Of a stretch of DNA of 64,000 nucleotides, positions 22,293 through 33,716 are shown piece by piece (the first letter of the stretch is position 1; every line of letters starts with the position of its first letter). The stretch covers positions 2,047,889-2,111,888 of the forward strand of contig CM059194.1 in NCBI GenBank assembly GCA_030323885.1, given 5' to 3'. The notes below the pieces were generated by a model. The model did not search any database and was not told the DNA's origin. It saw only the letters and a program-made list of their open reading frames with translations. The position numbers and the translations under genes were made by a program. Origin of the DNA: Branchipolynoe longqiensis (taxonomy: Eukaryota > Annelida > Polychaeta > Phyllodocida > Polynoidae).

Positions 22293-23165
22293 TGTAAAAT
22301 TGTACAGATTTTCAGTTCGGATTTATATATTGGCAAAGAGCATTACTATTCTCGGGCGACGGAGTGGGGACCAGGGTTATGTAACAGAGAAGCAATGGGT
22401 GCCCCACTCGCTGTGTGACATAAGAGCCTAAGTGGAAAATGTGATAACCCATAGCGACCGAGATTGTGATGTGATGTTCATATTTATGAGACAGTTACTC
22501 ATTAGTGAGATGTTCCCTCCATCCACCAGAAAGAATGCAAGTGGAGGGGAAAAGACATTTTTAATATATGTTTATTGTAACTGTCTGCAACTACCTGTTA
22601 TCACGGTGCCGATGGGCAAGCACACCCAGCCATCCTGCATACGTTTTGGACACCACTTGCAGCTGGGGGTTGAGTGACAGCTGCCCCCTATTAGGGCATC
22701 CCCCCCCTCCCCCAGGCTGTAGAGGGTGTCTGATTGGCTGGCTGTGGGAGCCCAGTCACCTGCACAGACCCCACTCTGGCAACTTTTGTCCTGGACTCCA
22801 GACACTCTGTCTGAGACTCCACTTTCTATACACAAACTAGAGCAGCTATTCAAAAGGCACTGTGCTGTGTGCAACAAACATGGGACTCAGGTTCAATGGG
22901 CTGTAGGCACTGATTCTTATACACACTAGCAAGAGTCAATAGGATCTGTGTGGGCAGTTGGTAAGGAGTGAGGGTGATAGGTCGCCAGTGGGTGAACAGG
23001 AGTTAATGCCAATAAAGCACAACTTCTTCACTGTCAATCTTGGGCGACTTGTCTTCCCCTTTCTTCCTTATGAGTTTGTTGAGAGGGACACCAGGTAGGA
23101 ACTGACACACCTGGGGAGAGTAGTGGTATCCGTGCCTCTGGCAGCCGAGACCCACAAATATTACA
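22293..23165 (+). mobile_element. Solo LTR, copy 3 (873 bp)
   Basis: Starts TGTAAAATTG and ends AATATTACA (TGTAA/TTACA ends). The 4-bp duplication ATGG is perfect (22289-22292 and 23166-23169). Removing the LTR restores GTTTGCCATGGGATCATC, matching the neighbouring unit GTTTGCCAGGGGATCATC at 22132. Near the 3' end an AATAAA (23011-23016) is followed by CTTCACTGTCAATCTTGGGC, as in the polyadenylation region of an LTR. Confidence 0.85.
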
Positions 23166-23605
23166 ATGGGATCATCAATAATGTTATGGATTCGCATCTG
23201 AAATCTGATACCGGTATTCCCCACATCCTACATGACGTTCAGTCATACTGCTGCTGCACCTAGCCAGAGTGGAGGGGTTGATTTGAAGAATGTGCAAACG
23301 GGTTCCAAATTAGTTCACCAGGCGATCATCAATAATGTTACAGATTTGCATCTGTAATCTGATACTTGTATTCCCCACATCCTACACATTATTCAGTGAT
23401 AATACTGCTGCCCCCTCGTGAGAAGGAAGGGCTTTACTATAAGAGGAATCCAGGGTGGTCTTAATGTTGAAGACGTTCTCAACACATGCTGGTTTCAGTG
23501 TTGAATTGTATTCCCCACATCCTACATGCCATTGACTCTTACTGCAGCTGCCCCCTAGTGGGAGAGGAGGGCTTTATTTTAGGAGGAATCCAGGGTTTTA
23601 AAGAT
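23166..23605 (+). repeat. ~155-bp tandem array, part after the LTR
   Basis: Further units with ATCATCAATAATGTTA at 23171 and 23325 and TTCCCCACATCCTACATG blocks. Each unit includes a GCTGCCCCCTAGTGGG-like segment (best at 23548-23562) that resembles the CTCF core motif on the minus strand. Confidence 0.8.
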
Positions 23606-23679
23606 GTAGACAGTCTCAATTGATGCTGACTGCAATGTTGTCCACTTAGTGTTCAACTCCACGGTGAAATATCTTCCAC

Positions 23680-24365
23680 TATTTTCTGTTTAGGACACAC
23701 CTTGTATTGATTCTATTGATTCTTTGTTTTGTTTGTTCATTTGTTGCTTTGTTTATTTTTTTATTTTTGTATTTGTTGTTTACTTCATTTGTTGTTTAAT
23801 ATATTATATTTTTGTTTTTTTGTCCCTTTTACTTTGCTAATTTGTTGCTTTGTTCATTTGTTGTGTTTTTATTTGTTGTTTTGTTCATTTGTTGTTTAAT
23901 ATATTTGTTGTTTGTTTTGTTATTCCTTTTACTTTGCTAATTTGTTGTTTTGTTTATTTTTGTTTGTTAAGTATTTTGCTTTGATAATTTGTAGTGTTGT
24001 TGTGTTTGGTATTTTTGTTTGTTTTGTTTAATTATTGTTTTATTTATTTTTTTGTTTCGCTTATTTGACATATTTTTGATTTGTTTATATATTGCTCTGG
24101 TATCTTTGTTGGTTATTTGTTTCTGTTTATATTTTATTCGTTTATTTCTTGTTTGATTTATTTTTGTTTTGTGTATTCTTTGTTTGATTATTTTTTGCTT
24201 TGTTTATTTATTTAAAAAAACACAAAACATCTTTTGTTCATATTTTGTTCTGGTTTTGTTTATTTATTTATTTTTATTTATTTACTTTTATTTGTTGGCT
24301 TTGTTTATTTTGTGTGTGTGCATTACGCGACTGTGTATGCATTTTTTACATTGTTTATTATTTAC
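23680..24365 (+). repeat. T/G-rich low-complexity tract
   Basis: Runs of TTTGTTTATTTGTTGTTTTG-type sequence. The Phe/Leu/Ile-rich frames here look like membrane proteins but arise from composition. Confidence 0.85.
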
Positions 24366-24416
24366 CTGCAAATGCATACTAATTCTGCCAATGTATGCTC
24401 TTTTTATTTCTTGGAG

Positions 24417-24705
24417 ATTTATACTACCTATTATGGATAAATCTGAATAGACTTGTTTTCACCATTAGACAGTTTGTCGATAGAAAGCTCAAGCGTACAC
24501 TTTTACCGACCCAAGGAATTTTTAACCTCCCACACACCACATAGACATGGTATGAGAGGAACTGGCCTTTGATGACACTGTAAATTATACACAGCGGTGG
24601 AAATCCAACTTGGCAGGGGTGCGGGGGGCCCATGGAGAATCAAACCACAGACCTTCAGATTAGGAGTCCTACCTAGAAACAAGTCCGACCCTCTAACCAG
24701 CTTGG
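24417..24705 (-). mobile_element. tRNA-derived SINE family C
   Basis: The minus strand has GGTTTGATTCTCCATGGGCC (B-box-like), with the other end CCTATTATGGATAAATCTGA and the inner blocks TTTACCGACCCAAGGAATTT and TATACACAGCGGTGGAAATC. It closely matches 61635-61935, whose head is better preserved. Confidence 0.7.
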
Positions 24706-25500
24706 AGAGCTTACCTCGTTTTGGCTATGGTGGTCTTTTGACCATCGAGTTAATTACCAAGGTCGAATTTGATATAAGATTATGTAGTGAAATGACACAT
24801 ATGCCTGTAGCACAATGAGTTTGGGCTAGTTTTACTATTGGAACATATCACAGGAAAGGAACAATTATTTTAAAATTATATTAACATTCCTGATTAGTGC
24901 CAGGATATTTAGTAAAGCAAGGATAAAATATTAGTGCTTAATGGTCATAGACTATGTTCCCTGTGTTAGTTACTCTGTTAGTATAACCAAACAACCACAT
25001 CAAAATACGGGTACCTCCAGGCAGCCATGGGTGTATACAGGTATATGTAGGTCATAGACAACCCCTGTCTGACTCCCCCCCCCCCCCACACACACACCCT
25101 TTACACCCCTTCATATGCAGTGGCCAGCATACTGGGGTTGGGGTTTAGTTCAGAGAGGGAGATTAGGTTTATTAGCTGTATTAGTATCTATATTTGATCA
25201 ATTATTATTATTGTCATTATTTTTAGGATGTTTATTATTGTCATTATTATTAGGATTATTATTATTGTCCTCATTATAATTATTTATAATCGTCCTTATT
25301 AATGTCAGTTTTGATGACATTATTATCATTATCCTTATCATTATTCGTAGTGATGTATTCCAATATACAAACATCCCAAAACTGAATGCGTCACAGCCAA
25401 ATTAATCAAACTTCACATTCATCTGATATAAAATTAGAATTTGGTAATTAACTCGGTGGTCAAATGACCACCATAGCTAAAACGAGGTAAGCTCTCCAAC
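24705..25500. repeat. ~80-bp inverted arms flanking mixed sequence
   Basis: GAGCTTACCTCGTTTTGGCT, ATGGTGGTCTTTTGACCATC and GAGTTAATTACCAAGG at 24707-24780 recur inverted at 25428-25497. Copy 2 of dispersed repeat E (24875-25065) lies between, along with a C-rich run at 25077-25087 and an ATT-rich microsatellite at 25195-25350. A SINE C head fragment follows at 25497-25545. Confidence 0.55.
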
Positions 25501-25631
25501 CCGCTAACCTCTCAGCCACAGAGAACACCACAGTCCAGTACTTGTTAGCTAGGTCAACGACCGCCACCACGTGACCCTCCGACCATGCCAAGCGCTATTT
25601 ATATCCCATCCCAGCTTTTAGCGCTCCTTCA

Positions 25632-25925
25632 TTAAAGCTGCATAGTCAGATGAAATATCAAATTTTCAAAACCCAACCAATTATCTAGATTTGATTTGAC
25701 ATATCTAACTTAGATACTGATGCACTTATTAAGCATTTGTTTCTGCGTAGAAGGCAATACTGAGTCAATTTAACAGAACCTGTTACTGCAGAAGTCTATG
25801 GTGTCAGAGTTTTGGCAAGCTTGCCAAAACTAATTTTCTATGTTTGCCCTCAGAATATCTAAAAAGTTTACCATTTAAAATAAAAGTATCTTTGAACTAA
25901 TGTAAAGTAGATACTAGTGATCGAT
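25632..25925 (-). mobile_element. TTAA-flanked MITE family
   Basis: Begins TTAAAGCTGCATAGTCAGAT and continues with CTAGATTTGATTTGACATAT and AGCATTTGTTTCTGCGTAGA. It stops about 60 bp short of the expected other terminus, at the same place as the 38639 copy. Confidence 0.65.
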
Positions 25926-26404
25926 CTATGCAAGGCAGGGGCGTCAAACTCCCTGAGGTATTGTAGCACCTAAGGTATCCGAGGTGCTGCATTACCCGCA
26001 TACCGCCCTCCCTCTATATGGGAGAGGGACGGTCGGGGGCAATTGCTCTACCCCCATGCGTGCACCCCCCCCCCCACCCCCCACAGACATCCATGGGAGT
26101 CTTGACATCTCATTCAATCGGATTTTTCTCTTCCAACAAATTATGTGACAGAAAGTATTGGTGATACCCGATGACCTAATAATAGAAGATAATTTCATGC
26201 CACTGGTGTACACATTTGAAAAAAAACCTTCACTCTCAGGTGAATTTTGACGAAGAATATGCATTTAAAATAAAAGAAGATAAAATGATTCATTGGCAGG
26301 AGATTACAAATTAAAATTGGGAAATCTGGAGATTTTTGTTGTTGCTATATTTTAGGGAGATCTCCCGCCTAATTGGGAGACTTGGCGCTAGCTCTGGCTA
26401 ATGG

Positions 26405-27057
26405 CCCTGTCACACTACGACGTAATGACGTCGGCGTAGGGAGAACGTGAAGAACGTTGAACTTCTCGGCATGGTATGCAAATTTGGGCACAAGTTGAAC
26501 GTGGATGCAGTGGAGTGGACGAGAGAGTAACGGCGGTAAAGCGTAGTGATAGCGTCATTCAACGAGAGAGGACAATGTAATTACGCTCAGGGAACGTTAT
26601 GTACATTATTCCATTGCCAGAACTACGTTGCTTTATGTTACTTACATCAGGAAACGGGGGCAAAATGGTAAACCTACGTTGGACGTCCGTTAGGCGTCCG
26701 TTAACCCGGCGTTTTCACTATGCGGACTGCACGTTCCCCCTGGGATTAATGTGGGTCAATGTAATGCAATGTAGTTCAACGTAGTGACCGATGTTTTAAT
26801 AACGTCTGTTTAACGTCATTGATGTTCGCCGAACGTGTACAGAATGTACGGCGAACGTAAACCCTTACGTTCGAGGTTCGTCGAAAGTTTTGAACATGTC
26901 CAAAACCTCGACGTAACACAACGTATCATGATGTAGCTCGACGTCAGTCTAACGTCATTCTGACGTCATCATAACATAATCCAACATACGTCAACGTAAT
27001 GACGAAAAATCACCACGTCAGGCTTATGTTGGCTCATTACGTCGTAGTGTGACAGGG
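26405..27057. mobile_element. ACGTT-rich TIR element (653 bp)
   Basis: Termini CCCTGTCACACTACGACGTA and its exact inverse (TACGTCGTAGTGTGACAGGG) form TIRs of about 24 bp. The interior is packed with AACGT/ACGTT/CGTCA motifs and has no coding frame. The flanks GCTAATGG and GTATAAGG do not give a convincing duplication, so the superfamily is open. Confidence 0.7.
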
Positions 27058-27344
27058 GTATAAGGTAGCTTTGATCTTGGGGCTAACTTTGATCGGTCTG
27101 ATTTGCATAATTCACCACGACTAGTACCTATTGTCGCCGACAGGGGGATAACCTACAGCGCATGCGCGCTGAATCAATAACAACACTGGAAAAGTCACTG
27201 CCTCCAGAGATATGGCCTTTTGTGACGGAAGAAGAAACATCAAAGAAGACAGGGTGCCACTATGTCGACCACCGCTCGCCGTGTGCTTCAATATGCAGAA
27301 GCTAATTCTAACTCCGTGGGAGATCGGAACAGTGTGGGAGATCG

Positions 27345-27628
27345 GAAGTTAGGATCCCGGTCGAGTCAAACCAATGACTTACAAAATTGATACTTGTCGT
27401 TTCTTAGCCTGGCGCTCATAATTAATAGGATAGGGCAAGGACTGGTTAGATCAGTGTCAGCATAATGTGACTGAGTGGGATATCAGGTTATGCATGGTGC
27501 TGGTGGCCTGATTTCCCAGTGGGGCAGCACTATAAAGTCACCATGAGTGTGCACTATCACAAGTCGGTACCTGTCCTGATATGACCTTAGATGTTGCCAG
27601 GATGTAAAACTCAATCAACCAACCAACC
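27345..27628 (+). mobile_element. SINE family A
   Basis: TCGAGTCAAACCAATGACTT, ATTGATACTTGTCGTTTCTT, GGGGCAGCACTATAAAGTCA and ACAAGTCGGTACCTGTCCTG, tail CAATCAACCAACCAACC. The tRNA head is mostly lost. Confidence 0.8.
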
Positions 27629-27689
27629 GGTTTGGCTACCACGTCCCTTGCATATGGTGGCAGTGTCCCTTGAAGTTAATGTATTAAAT

Positions 27690-28030
27690 AGCAAGGGGGA
27701 GTGGGATGTAGCTCAGGTTGTAGCGTGTCCACCTGTGAAGGTGTTACAGTCATCCTATTGATCCTGCTCAGTGGACCCATTTGCAGCTTGGGCTATTTTC
27801 CATTCCAAGCAGTGGTCCACAACTGGTTCATCAAGGGCTGTGGTATGTGCTGTCCTGTCTGTGGGAAAGACCCCTTGCTGCTTAACGGAAAGAGTAGCCT
27901 ATGTGGCGGCAGTGGGTTTCCTCCAAAGAGATAAGTCAGAATGACCATATGTTTGACGTCCAATAGCCAATGATATGAAAATCAATGTGCACTAGAGGTG
28001 TCGTTAAAAAACAAAAAGCTTTACATTTGT
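27690..28030 (+). mobile_element. tRNA-derived SINE family D
   Basis: The head GGGATGTAGCTCAGGTTGTA resembles a tRNA 5' half with A box. The body has CCTGCTCAGTGGACCCATTT, GGTCCACAACTGGTTCATCA, AGAGTAGCCTATGTGGCGGC and GACCATATGTTTGACGTCCA, tail GTCGTTAAAAAACAAAAAGC. From memory this body and tail type is widespread in mollusc genomes, the main taxonomic hint in the window. The second copy is at 61028-61330. Confidence 0.75.
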
Positions 28031-28039
28031 TTAAAATAG

Positions 28040-29356
28040 CAAGACTCACTAGACAGAAATGAACTGGACAGGCAGACAACAATGATAGATCGGCCACTCA
28101 TGAGAGTCATCAATCCAACACACCTGTGCTAAGGCAGGAGTCCTTAGCAGAAACTAAATGTGCAATGAGCTACCTCTTGGACTTGCGCTACTGATCACAA
28201 TCAATCTTAGTCGCCAGGCTCTTGACCAAGAACTGTCGAATGGATCCGGCTCCCCTTCCTCTCCTCCCTAGCTCTTCGTGTCCTGACCATCACATTAACT
28301 CAATGGTTGAGTGTTCCAACGTAATTAACGGTAAACAACAACCAGATCCTCCTCTCCTAGACACACTAGGTATGATACAAGACCAAATTGAGAAAAGTAA
28401 ATTATGCAGGATGGTTGTCTCCCTTGTGAACAACTCACATGATAAAGGCTCATTTTATACAGCAACCCACATCCATTTATCAGAATACTGAAGTTACCCT
28501 GATGGCTGACCCACTAACCCACTAACCTACCTTACCTTATCTTCTTTTTTTGTTGTTGGTAAAGTATTTATTCATCTGTATATGACATTTGTCAGAGCTC
28601 GAGCACTGGCCTTCCGGCCATCTTACTATTGGAATTGACAGTCTAAATAATCTATGTTTGATCAGTGCTGTATTAGTTACAACACCGATCTTGTAGAATT
28701 AAGGGAGTGGCTCCCGCTGTATAATGTTCAGCATGAGTCATGCAAAAATGGGAAGCAGCGCCAAGTAGAAAGTGTATATTCGGGGCTACTCAAACAATCG
28801 TTGAGGGTTACATTTGTTCTCTTATAAAACAAGGTAAGTTTATAGTTGACAAGACATTTTGTCTGTCTTATATAATGTTCAATGTGTTTAAACAGGTTGC
28901 TAGTTGTGTAGGATGTTTGGTGTGTTGATCATATTGATGGTTTGTTCATGATGGTTAAGGGTGGTGGCAGGGAAGGGGGGCCCATTGGGATGGGTGGTAG
29001 GGGGGAAAAGCTCACAGGAGGTCAAGCGAGGGTGTGGTGGTGGGGGGGGGGGAGGAGCTGAGGGCTTTGCTAGTAATTACTGCAGTAGTCATTCAGGGGC
29101 CTGAATAACCAGGTGGGCTCCATATGCTTCTTAGTTTACTGATTTGCCCGATCTAGGTGCCAACGCCTGTTCTTATCTACAACGTGATGCCTCTAAGCGA
29201 CAGACCAGTTCCTTAACGCTGAAAAAGTTAATATTTTGCTGACAAAATTGATGTTGTGCCGAATAAATGATGTACACCTGATGAATAATAACAAATATCT
29301 CTTCAAATCAAACGGTGGGAGCATTTTCCACATTGCACGTGTTTTGTGTGTGTTTT
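28040..29356. other. No recognised gene; G-rich stretch
   Basis: About 1.3 kb. A G-rich patch lies at 28965-29055. The frame at 28222-28491 (89 residues) shows no motif I recognise, so I do not call it. Confidence 0.35.
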
Positions 29357-29572
29357 GTCGTTTTTTCACATCCTAGCAACATCTAAGTTCATGTCAGAAT
29401 CTGTCCTGATATCCAACCCAGTCACATTATCCTGACTCTGAGCCAACCAGTTCTTGCCATATCCTAATAATGCCAAGCACCAGGCTAGGTCATTGGTTTG
29501 ACTCCACTGGGAATTGAACTCCTGCCGTCCCGCATGAGAAACCTGCGCTCTACCGATTCGGTACCCTTGCAT
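29357..29572 (-). mobile_element. SINE family A with tRNA head
   Basis: The minus strand gives GTACCGAATCGGTAGAGCGC (A box), then GGAGTTCAATTCCC (B box) and the body. The middle part is deleted relative to the 8660 copy. Confidence 0.75.
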
Positions 29573-29964
29573 GTTGCAGACGATGCTATTATCATTTATA
29601 TACTACTGCTATATAAATAGTTCCTTCAGGCTTCGATACGAACATACAGCACAGTCAGATAACATTTGTCTGAGTCTGCTTACTCGAGAAATGTCGCTGA
29701 TGAAAGTGTCCATAGAAAACATATGCACCAATATTGTCCCAAGGAAAGGGGTCAAATTAATTTACCACTGATCTGACATTGTGTGTTTAGGAAATATTAA
29801 TCTGTTTTAGTTCGGCTTGGCTGTGTAGTTGGAACAATTGAGGAAATGTGTCTCTATCACGTGCACAATTAACTTCCGGCAGTGAAGTAGTGGACTGGAC
29901 TCCAAACACAGGATATGTTAATTCTACACACGTGACCGGCCAAACCAATGTCACTAGTTAATTC

Positions 29965-30060
29965 ATTTTAACCAGTCAGTTCCATGTAACCAGTCGGTTC
30001 CACATAACCAGTCAGTTCTACATAACCAGTCAGTTCCACATAACCAGTCAGCGGTAGGCG
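29965..30060 (+). repeat. 18-bp tandem repeat (AACCAGTCAGTTCCACAT)
   Basis: Five units of AACCAGTCAGTTCCACAT or close variants. Confidence 0.85.
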
Positions 30061-30124
30061 GCGCCTGGTCGGCGTGTCGTTTTGAGCCCCCTGCCTCCAC
30101 TCCGCAAATTAAGCATGTTACATT

Positions 30125-30630
30125 AACGTGCACAATTACTGAGTGTGGAAGTTTCCATACTACAATTAGTTATGAATAGAAACCTAAATGTTGGTGGTTA
30201 AAAGCTTGATAATTGCTGAGTGTGGAATGCTCCGTATGATTATTACTTATGAATAGAAAACTACAGTTTGCTGGTTAACAGATTTAATAATTCCTGAGTT
30301 TGGAAGCTTTGTTACTTTTACTAGTTATGAATATAATACTAAATTTTGTGTTAAAGGCATAATTCATCACTGTAGAAGGTCCGTACTATTATTAGTTATG
30401 AATAGAAAAGTACAATCTTAATTATTTCTCATTGTGAAATTTCCATACATTTATTAGTTATGAATAGAAAACATAATTTATGGTGGTTAAAAAAACTTCA
30501 CAAATCCTGAGTGTGGAAGGTACGTTCCTGTTATTAGTCACGGAGAGATTACTTTGGATACTATGACCCTATGCGCCAATTCCCATGACATGTCACATGT
30601 GTCTATTCCTGGAGACTCCTGACTCCTTGA
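30125..30630 (+). repeat. ~75-bp tandem repeats, duplicated segment copy 1 (empty site)
   Basis: Units of AATAATTCCTGAGTGTGG, TATTAGTTATGAATAGAAAA and GTTGGTGGTTAA. The segment aligns with 31630-31883 plus 33310-33571. It lacks the LINE and reads straight through GTAGAAGGTCCGTACTATTA, so it preserves the pre-insertion site. Confidence 0.85.
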
Positions 30631-30638
30631 CAAGCTTA

Positions 30639-30993
30639 TTAAAGTTGCAGAGTCCGATGGCTTTCAGTTTCTGTAATTTTTCTGAGATAAATATATTAAA
30701 TTGAATGTTATAATCTACTTTACTTTAGTTTGAAGTAAGTTTTCTTTTAAATGGCTAACTTTTGAGATATTTGAAGTGTAAATATGCCAAGTTATTTTTT
30801 GGCAAGCACGCCAACACTTTAAAACCTCCACTTCTGCAATAAGGGGTTCTATGAAATTGACTCTGTATTCCCTTCTATAAGGCAACACATGCTAAATAAA
30901 TGTACAAGTATCTAAGATAGATAGGTAGAATCAAATCTACTTAATTGTTTTGGTTTAGTAAATTTGACGCCTCATCAGACTATGAAGCTTTAA
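30639..30993 (+). mobile_element. TTAA-flanked MITE, best copy (~355 bp)
   Basis: Starts TTAAAGTTGCAGAGTCCGAT and ends ATCAGACTATGAAGCTTTAA, terminal inverted repeats with TTAA at both outer ends. Internal blocks include ATAAATATATTAAATTGAAT, AAATGGCTAACTTTTGAGAT and TTCTGCAATAAGGGGTTCTA. No coding frame. TTAA is the target of piggyBac-like transposases, so mobilisation by such an enzyme is a reasonable inference. Confidence 0.75.
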
Positions 30994-31179
30994 ATGCTTG
31001 GCTGTTGAAGTAACCCTCTGACACCCTTCTTCACCTGTCCTGCATCAGATATCCAATTACTATCCAACTTCCGCTGTAGATCTATTAATAGTTAGCGACT
31101 TGCACGCTTCACTCACCTTGTCAGTTCTGAGAGAATTACTCTCTGCTCTACCAGCACTTAACAAACTTTATTTTTTATT

Positions 31180-31310
31180 TAAAGCTGCATAGTCCGATGA
31201 AAACATCAGATTTTCAAAACCAAAGCAGATATCTAGATTTGATTCTACATATCTAACTAATATACTTGGGCAGTTATTAAACATTTGTTACCAGGTAGAA
31301 GGGAATTACA
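31180..31310 (-). mobile_element. TTAA-flanked MITE, truncated
   Basis: AAAGCTGCATAGTCCGATGA and CTAGATTTGATTCTACATAT are followed by CATTTGTTACCAGGTAGAAG, then the copy breaks off into a TATA/AAATA microsatellite at about 31312-31345. Confidence 0.65.
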
Positions 31311-31559
31311 AATATATATATATAAATAAATAAATATATATAGATATGACCCCGGTTAACCACCACTGAGACCGATTGTGGGGAAAAGGTTCCTCCATGC
31401 GATGATCCACCATTCAAAACAAAAACTCCAAATTAAAAACTCCAAAATAAACTTGATTCAAATTTCTCGCTACTCACTCACCACATGTATTGTATTTACA
31501 TGCGTGTGGCCGATGAAAGCCGTCAGTGGATTTCTTGGTGTTGGTTAAGAAGTTCATTA

Positions 31560-31883
31560 TTCCTGAGTGTGCAGAGTCACGCTCTTATTACTTATGAAGA
31601 GAATACTAAATGTTGGTGGTTAAAACCTTAATAATTACTGAGTCTGGAATTGTTCACACTACTATTAGTTATGAATAGAAACCTAATTGTTGGTTGTTAA
31701 CAACTTGATAATTGCTGAGTGTGGAATGCTCCATACGATTATTAGTTATGAGTAGAAAACTAAAGTTTGCTGGTTAACACATTTAATAATTCCCGAGTGT
31801 GGAAGCTTTGTTACTAGTATTAGTTATGAATATAAACCTACATGTTGTGTTAAAGGCGGAATTCATCACTGTAGAAGGTCCGT
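31560..31883 (+). repeat. ~75-bp tandem repeats, copy 2, left of LINE
   Basis: Same units as 30125-30630. It ends in GTAGAAGGTCCGT, where the LINE begins. The first 28 residues of the open frame starting at 31799 come from this repeat, not from the LINE. Confidence 0.85.
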
Positions 31884-33301
31884 TATTTGAAGATGAAGTG
31901 GGGATTCAAATCATTCATAAGCTAGTAACTGACATCTATGAGACTGGATTTATACCATTGAATATGAATGAATCCATATTTGTACGACTCCCAAAGAAGC
32001 TAAAACCAACATTGTGTACTGAGTACAGAACACTAAGCCTGATGAGTCATATGTTGAAGATGATCCTGAAAATAATTTTACTGAGAAACAGACAGAAAAT
32101 TGAAGAACAAATCAGTAACGTACAAAGTGGGTTTATATCTGGAAGAGGTACACGTGAAGGGATTTTCAATATGAGAATGATTTGTGAACGTTATTGTGAA
32201 GTGAACCAGGATGTTTATGCCTGCTTTATTGACTATGAGAAGGCCTTCGACCGAGTCAATCATGAACTGTTAATCAAATGTTTACAAGATATTGGTGTCA
32301 ATGGCAAAGACATTAAACTAATTGTGAACTTATACTGGACACAACGTGCATTTATAAAAATGGAGCAGGGCCTATCGGATGAAGTTATGATTAAACGAGG
32401 AGTTCGACAGGGGTGTGTATTGTCACCATGTCTATTTAACCTGTACACAGAGATGATTTTCAGACACATTGAAGATTGCAAGGGAGTGACAATAGGTGGC
32501 ATGAACATCAACAATCTTAGATATGCCGATGACAGTGTAATACTAGCAGACAGTGAGAAAAACCTACAAGATATAGTGAATAGAATCAATAAAGCTGGAA
32601 TACTATTCAACATGAAGATGAATGCCAGGAAGACCAAAACAATGGTTATAAGTAAAAAGACAGATAAACCAAATGTCAATATAACCATAGATGGCACAAA
32701 CATAGAACAAGTATCCGAATTCATATATCTCGGACAAAAGATTACAAATGATGGGAGATGTGAGGAAGAAATTAAAAGAAGGATAACAATAGCCCGAACA
32801 ACATTCTCCAAAATGAATAGAGTGTTAACATCAAGTAAGATATTAATACAAACAAGGAAGCGTATTCTTCAGTGTTATGTGTGGTCTACTCTAATGTATG
32901 GGGCAGAGACATGGACAATCTCTAAGAAAATGTACAAACGTTTAGCAGCATTTGAGATGTGGACTTATCGAAGGATGATGAAAATATCATGGACAAAGAA
33001 GATCACCAACAAAGAAGTTCTCAGAAAAATTAAAAATAAGAAAAGCTTGTTTGCCACTATACAGACAAAGAAACTTATTTATTTTGGCCACATCATTCGT
33101 CAGAGTTCAATATACCGTACATTGTTGGAAGGGAAGGTGAATGGCAGCAGAGGGAGAGGGAGACCAAGAACATCATGGTTTACAAATATTTCACAGTGGA
33201 CAGGCTTGAATTATTCACAGTCTATCAGAACAGCACAACATCGGGACAAGTGGAGAACCATTGCATCCAACCCTCGACTAGAGGATGGAACTATTGATTG
33301 A
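31884..33301 (+). CDS. Partial RTE-like reverse transcriptase, uninterrupted
   Basis: An open frame of about 470 element-derived residues without a frameshift or internal stop; it has no start codon of its own because the 5' part (endonuclease and linker) was never copied. Counting residues from 31799, the boxes are IDYEKAFDRVNHELL near 144, GVRQGCVLSPCLFNLY near 201, LRYADDSVILADSE near 241 (catalytic aspartates present) and FIYLGQKITNDGRCEEEIKR near 305. The C-terminal part has LMYGAETWTISKKMYKRL, YFGHIIRQSS and GRGRPRTSW, typical of RTE-type LINEs, and closes at GTID. The intact frame and near-perfect duplication suggest a fairly recent insertion. It cannot retrotranspose by itself. Confidence 0.85.
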
Positions 33302-33309
33302 TTGATTGA
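31884..33309 (+). mobile_element. RTE-like LINE, 5'-truncated, with duplication and empty site
   Basis: Insertion of 1,426 bp ending in a (TTGA)n tail. The target duplication is GAAGGTCCGT (31874-31883) and GAAGGTCTGT (33310-33319), 9 of 10 matching. The paralogous empty site lies in 30125-30630. A 3' fragment of the same family is at 9436-9942. Confidence 0.9.
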
Positions 33310-33571
33310 GAAGGTCTGTACTATTATTCGTTATGAATAGAAAAGTAAAATCTTAATAATTCCTCATTGTGAAAGGTTCTGCACTTTTATTAGTTATGAA
33401 TAGAAAACATAATTGTTGGTGGTTAAACAACTTAATATTTCCTGAGCATGGAAGGTTTGGTCCTATTATTAGTCAGGAATAGACCATTTTGGATACTATA
33501 ACCCTACGCACCATTTCTCATGCCATGCCACATGTGTCTATTCCTGGAGACTCCTGACTTGGCGGGTCGTC
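33310..33571 (+). repeat. ~75-bp tandem repeats, copy 2, right of LINE
   Basis: Continues the array after the target duplication and matches 30380-30630, ending in TCTATTCCTGGAGACTCCTG as the first copy does. Confidence 0.8.
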
Positions 33572-33612
33572 CAACTAATTGCAATATGAACCATCAGCAC
33601 TTGACTAGCTCA

Positions 33613-33616
<4 letters not shown>

Positions 33617-33643
<27 letters not shown>

Positions 33644-33710
33644 TGATATATTGATATATTGATATATATATATATATATACATATATACATCTATATATT
33701 TATATAGTCA
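33617..33710. repeat. TA-rich microsatellite
   Basis: (TA)n with TATTGATA interruptions. Confidence 0.9.
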
Positions 33711-33716
33711 ACATAG

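Noticed and set aside
23680..24450. Frames resembling multi-pass membrane proteins
   Set aside because: Phe/Leu/Tyr-rich frames arise from the T-rich tract; three overlapping frames look alike.
28222..28491. 89-residue frame
   Set aside because: Length is expected by chance; no recognised motif, splice context or homology that I can recall.
28530..28640. Similarity to 34185-34260 (AAATATTTATTC.., GCACTGG.C.TCC.GCCAT)
   Set aside because: Short and weak by eye. It could be a degenerate dispersed repeat, but I cannot support boundaries.
31799..31883. N-terminal extension of the LINE frame (starting GTG)
   Set aside because: This part lies outside the LINE target duplication and comes from the tandem repeat.
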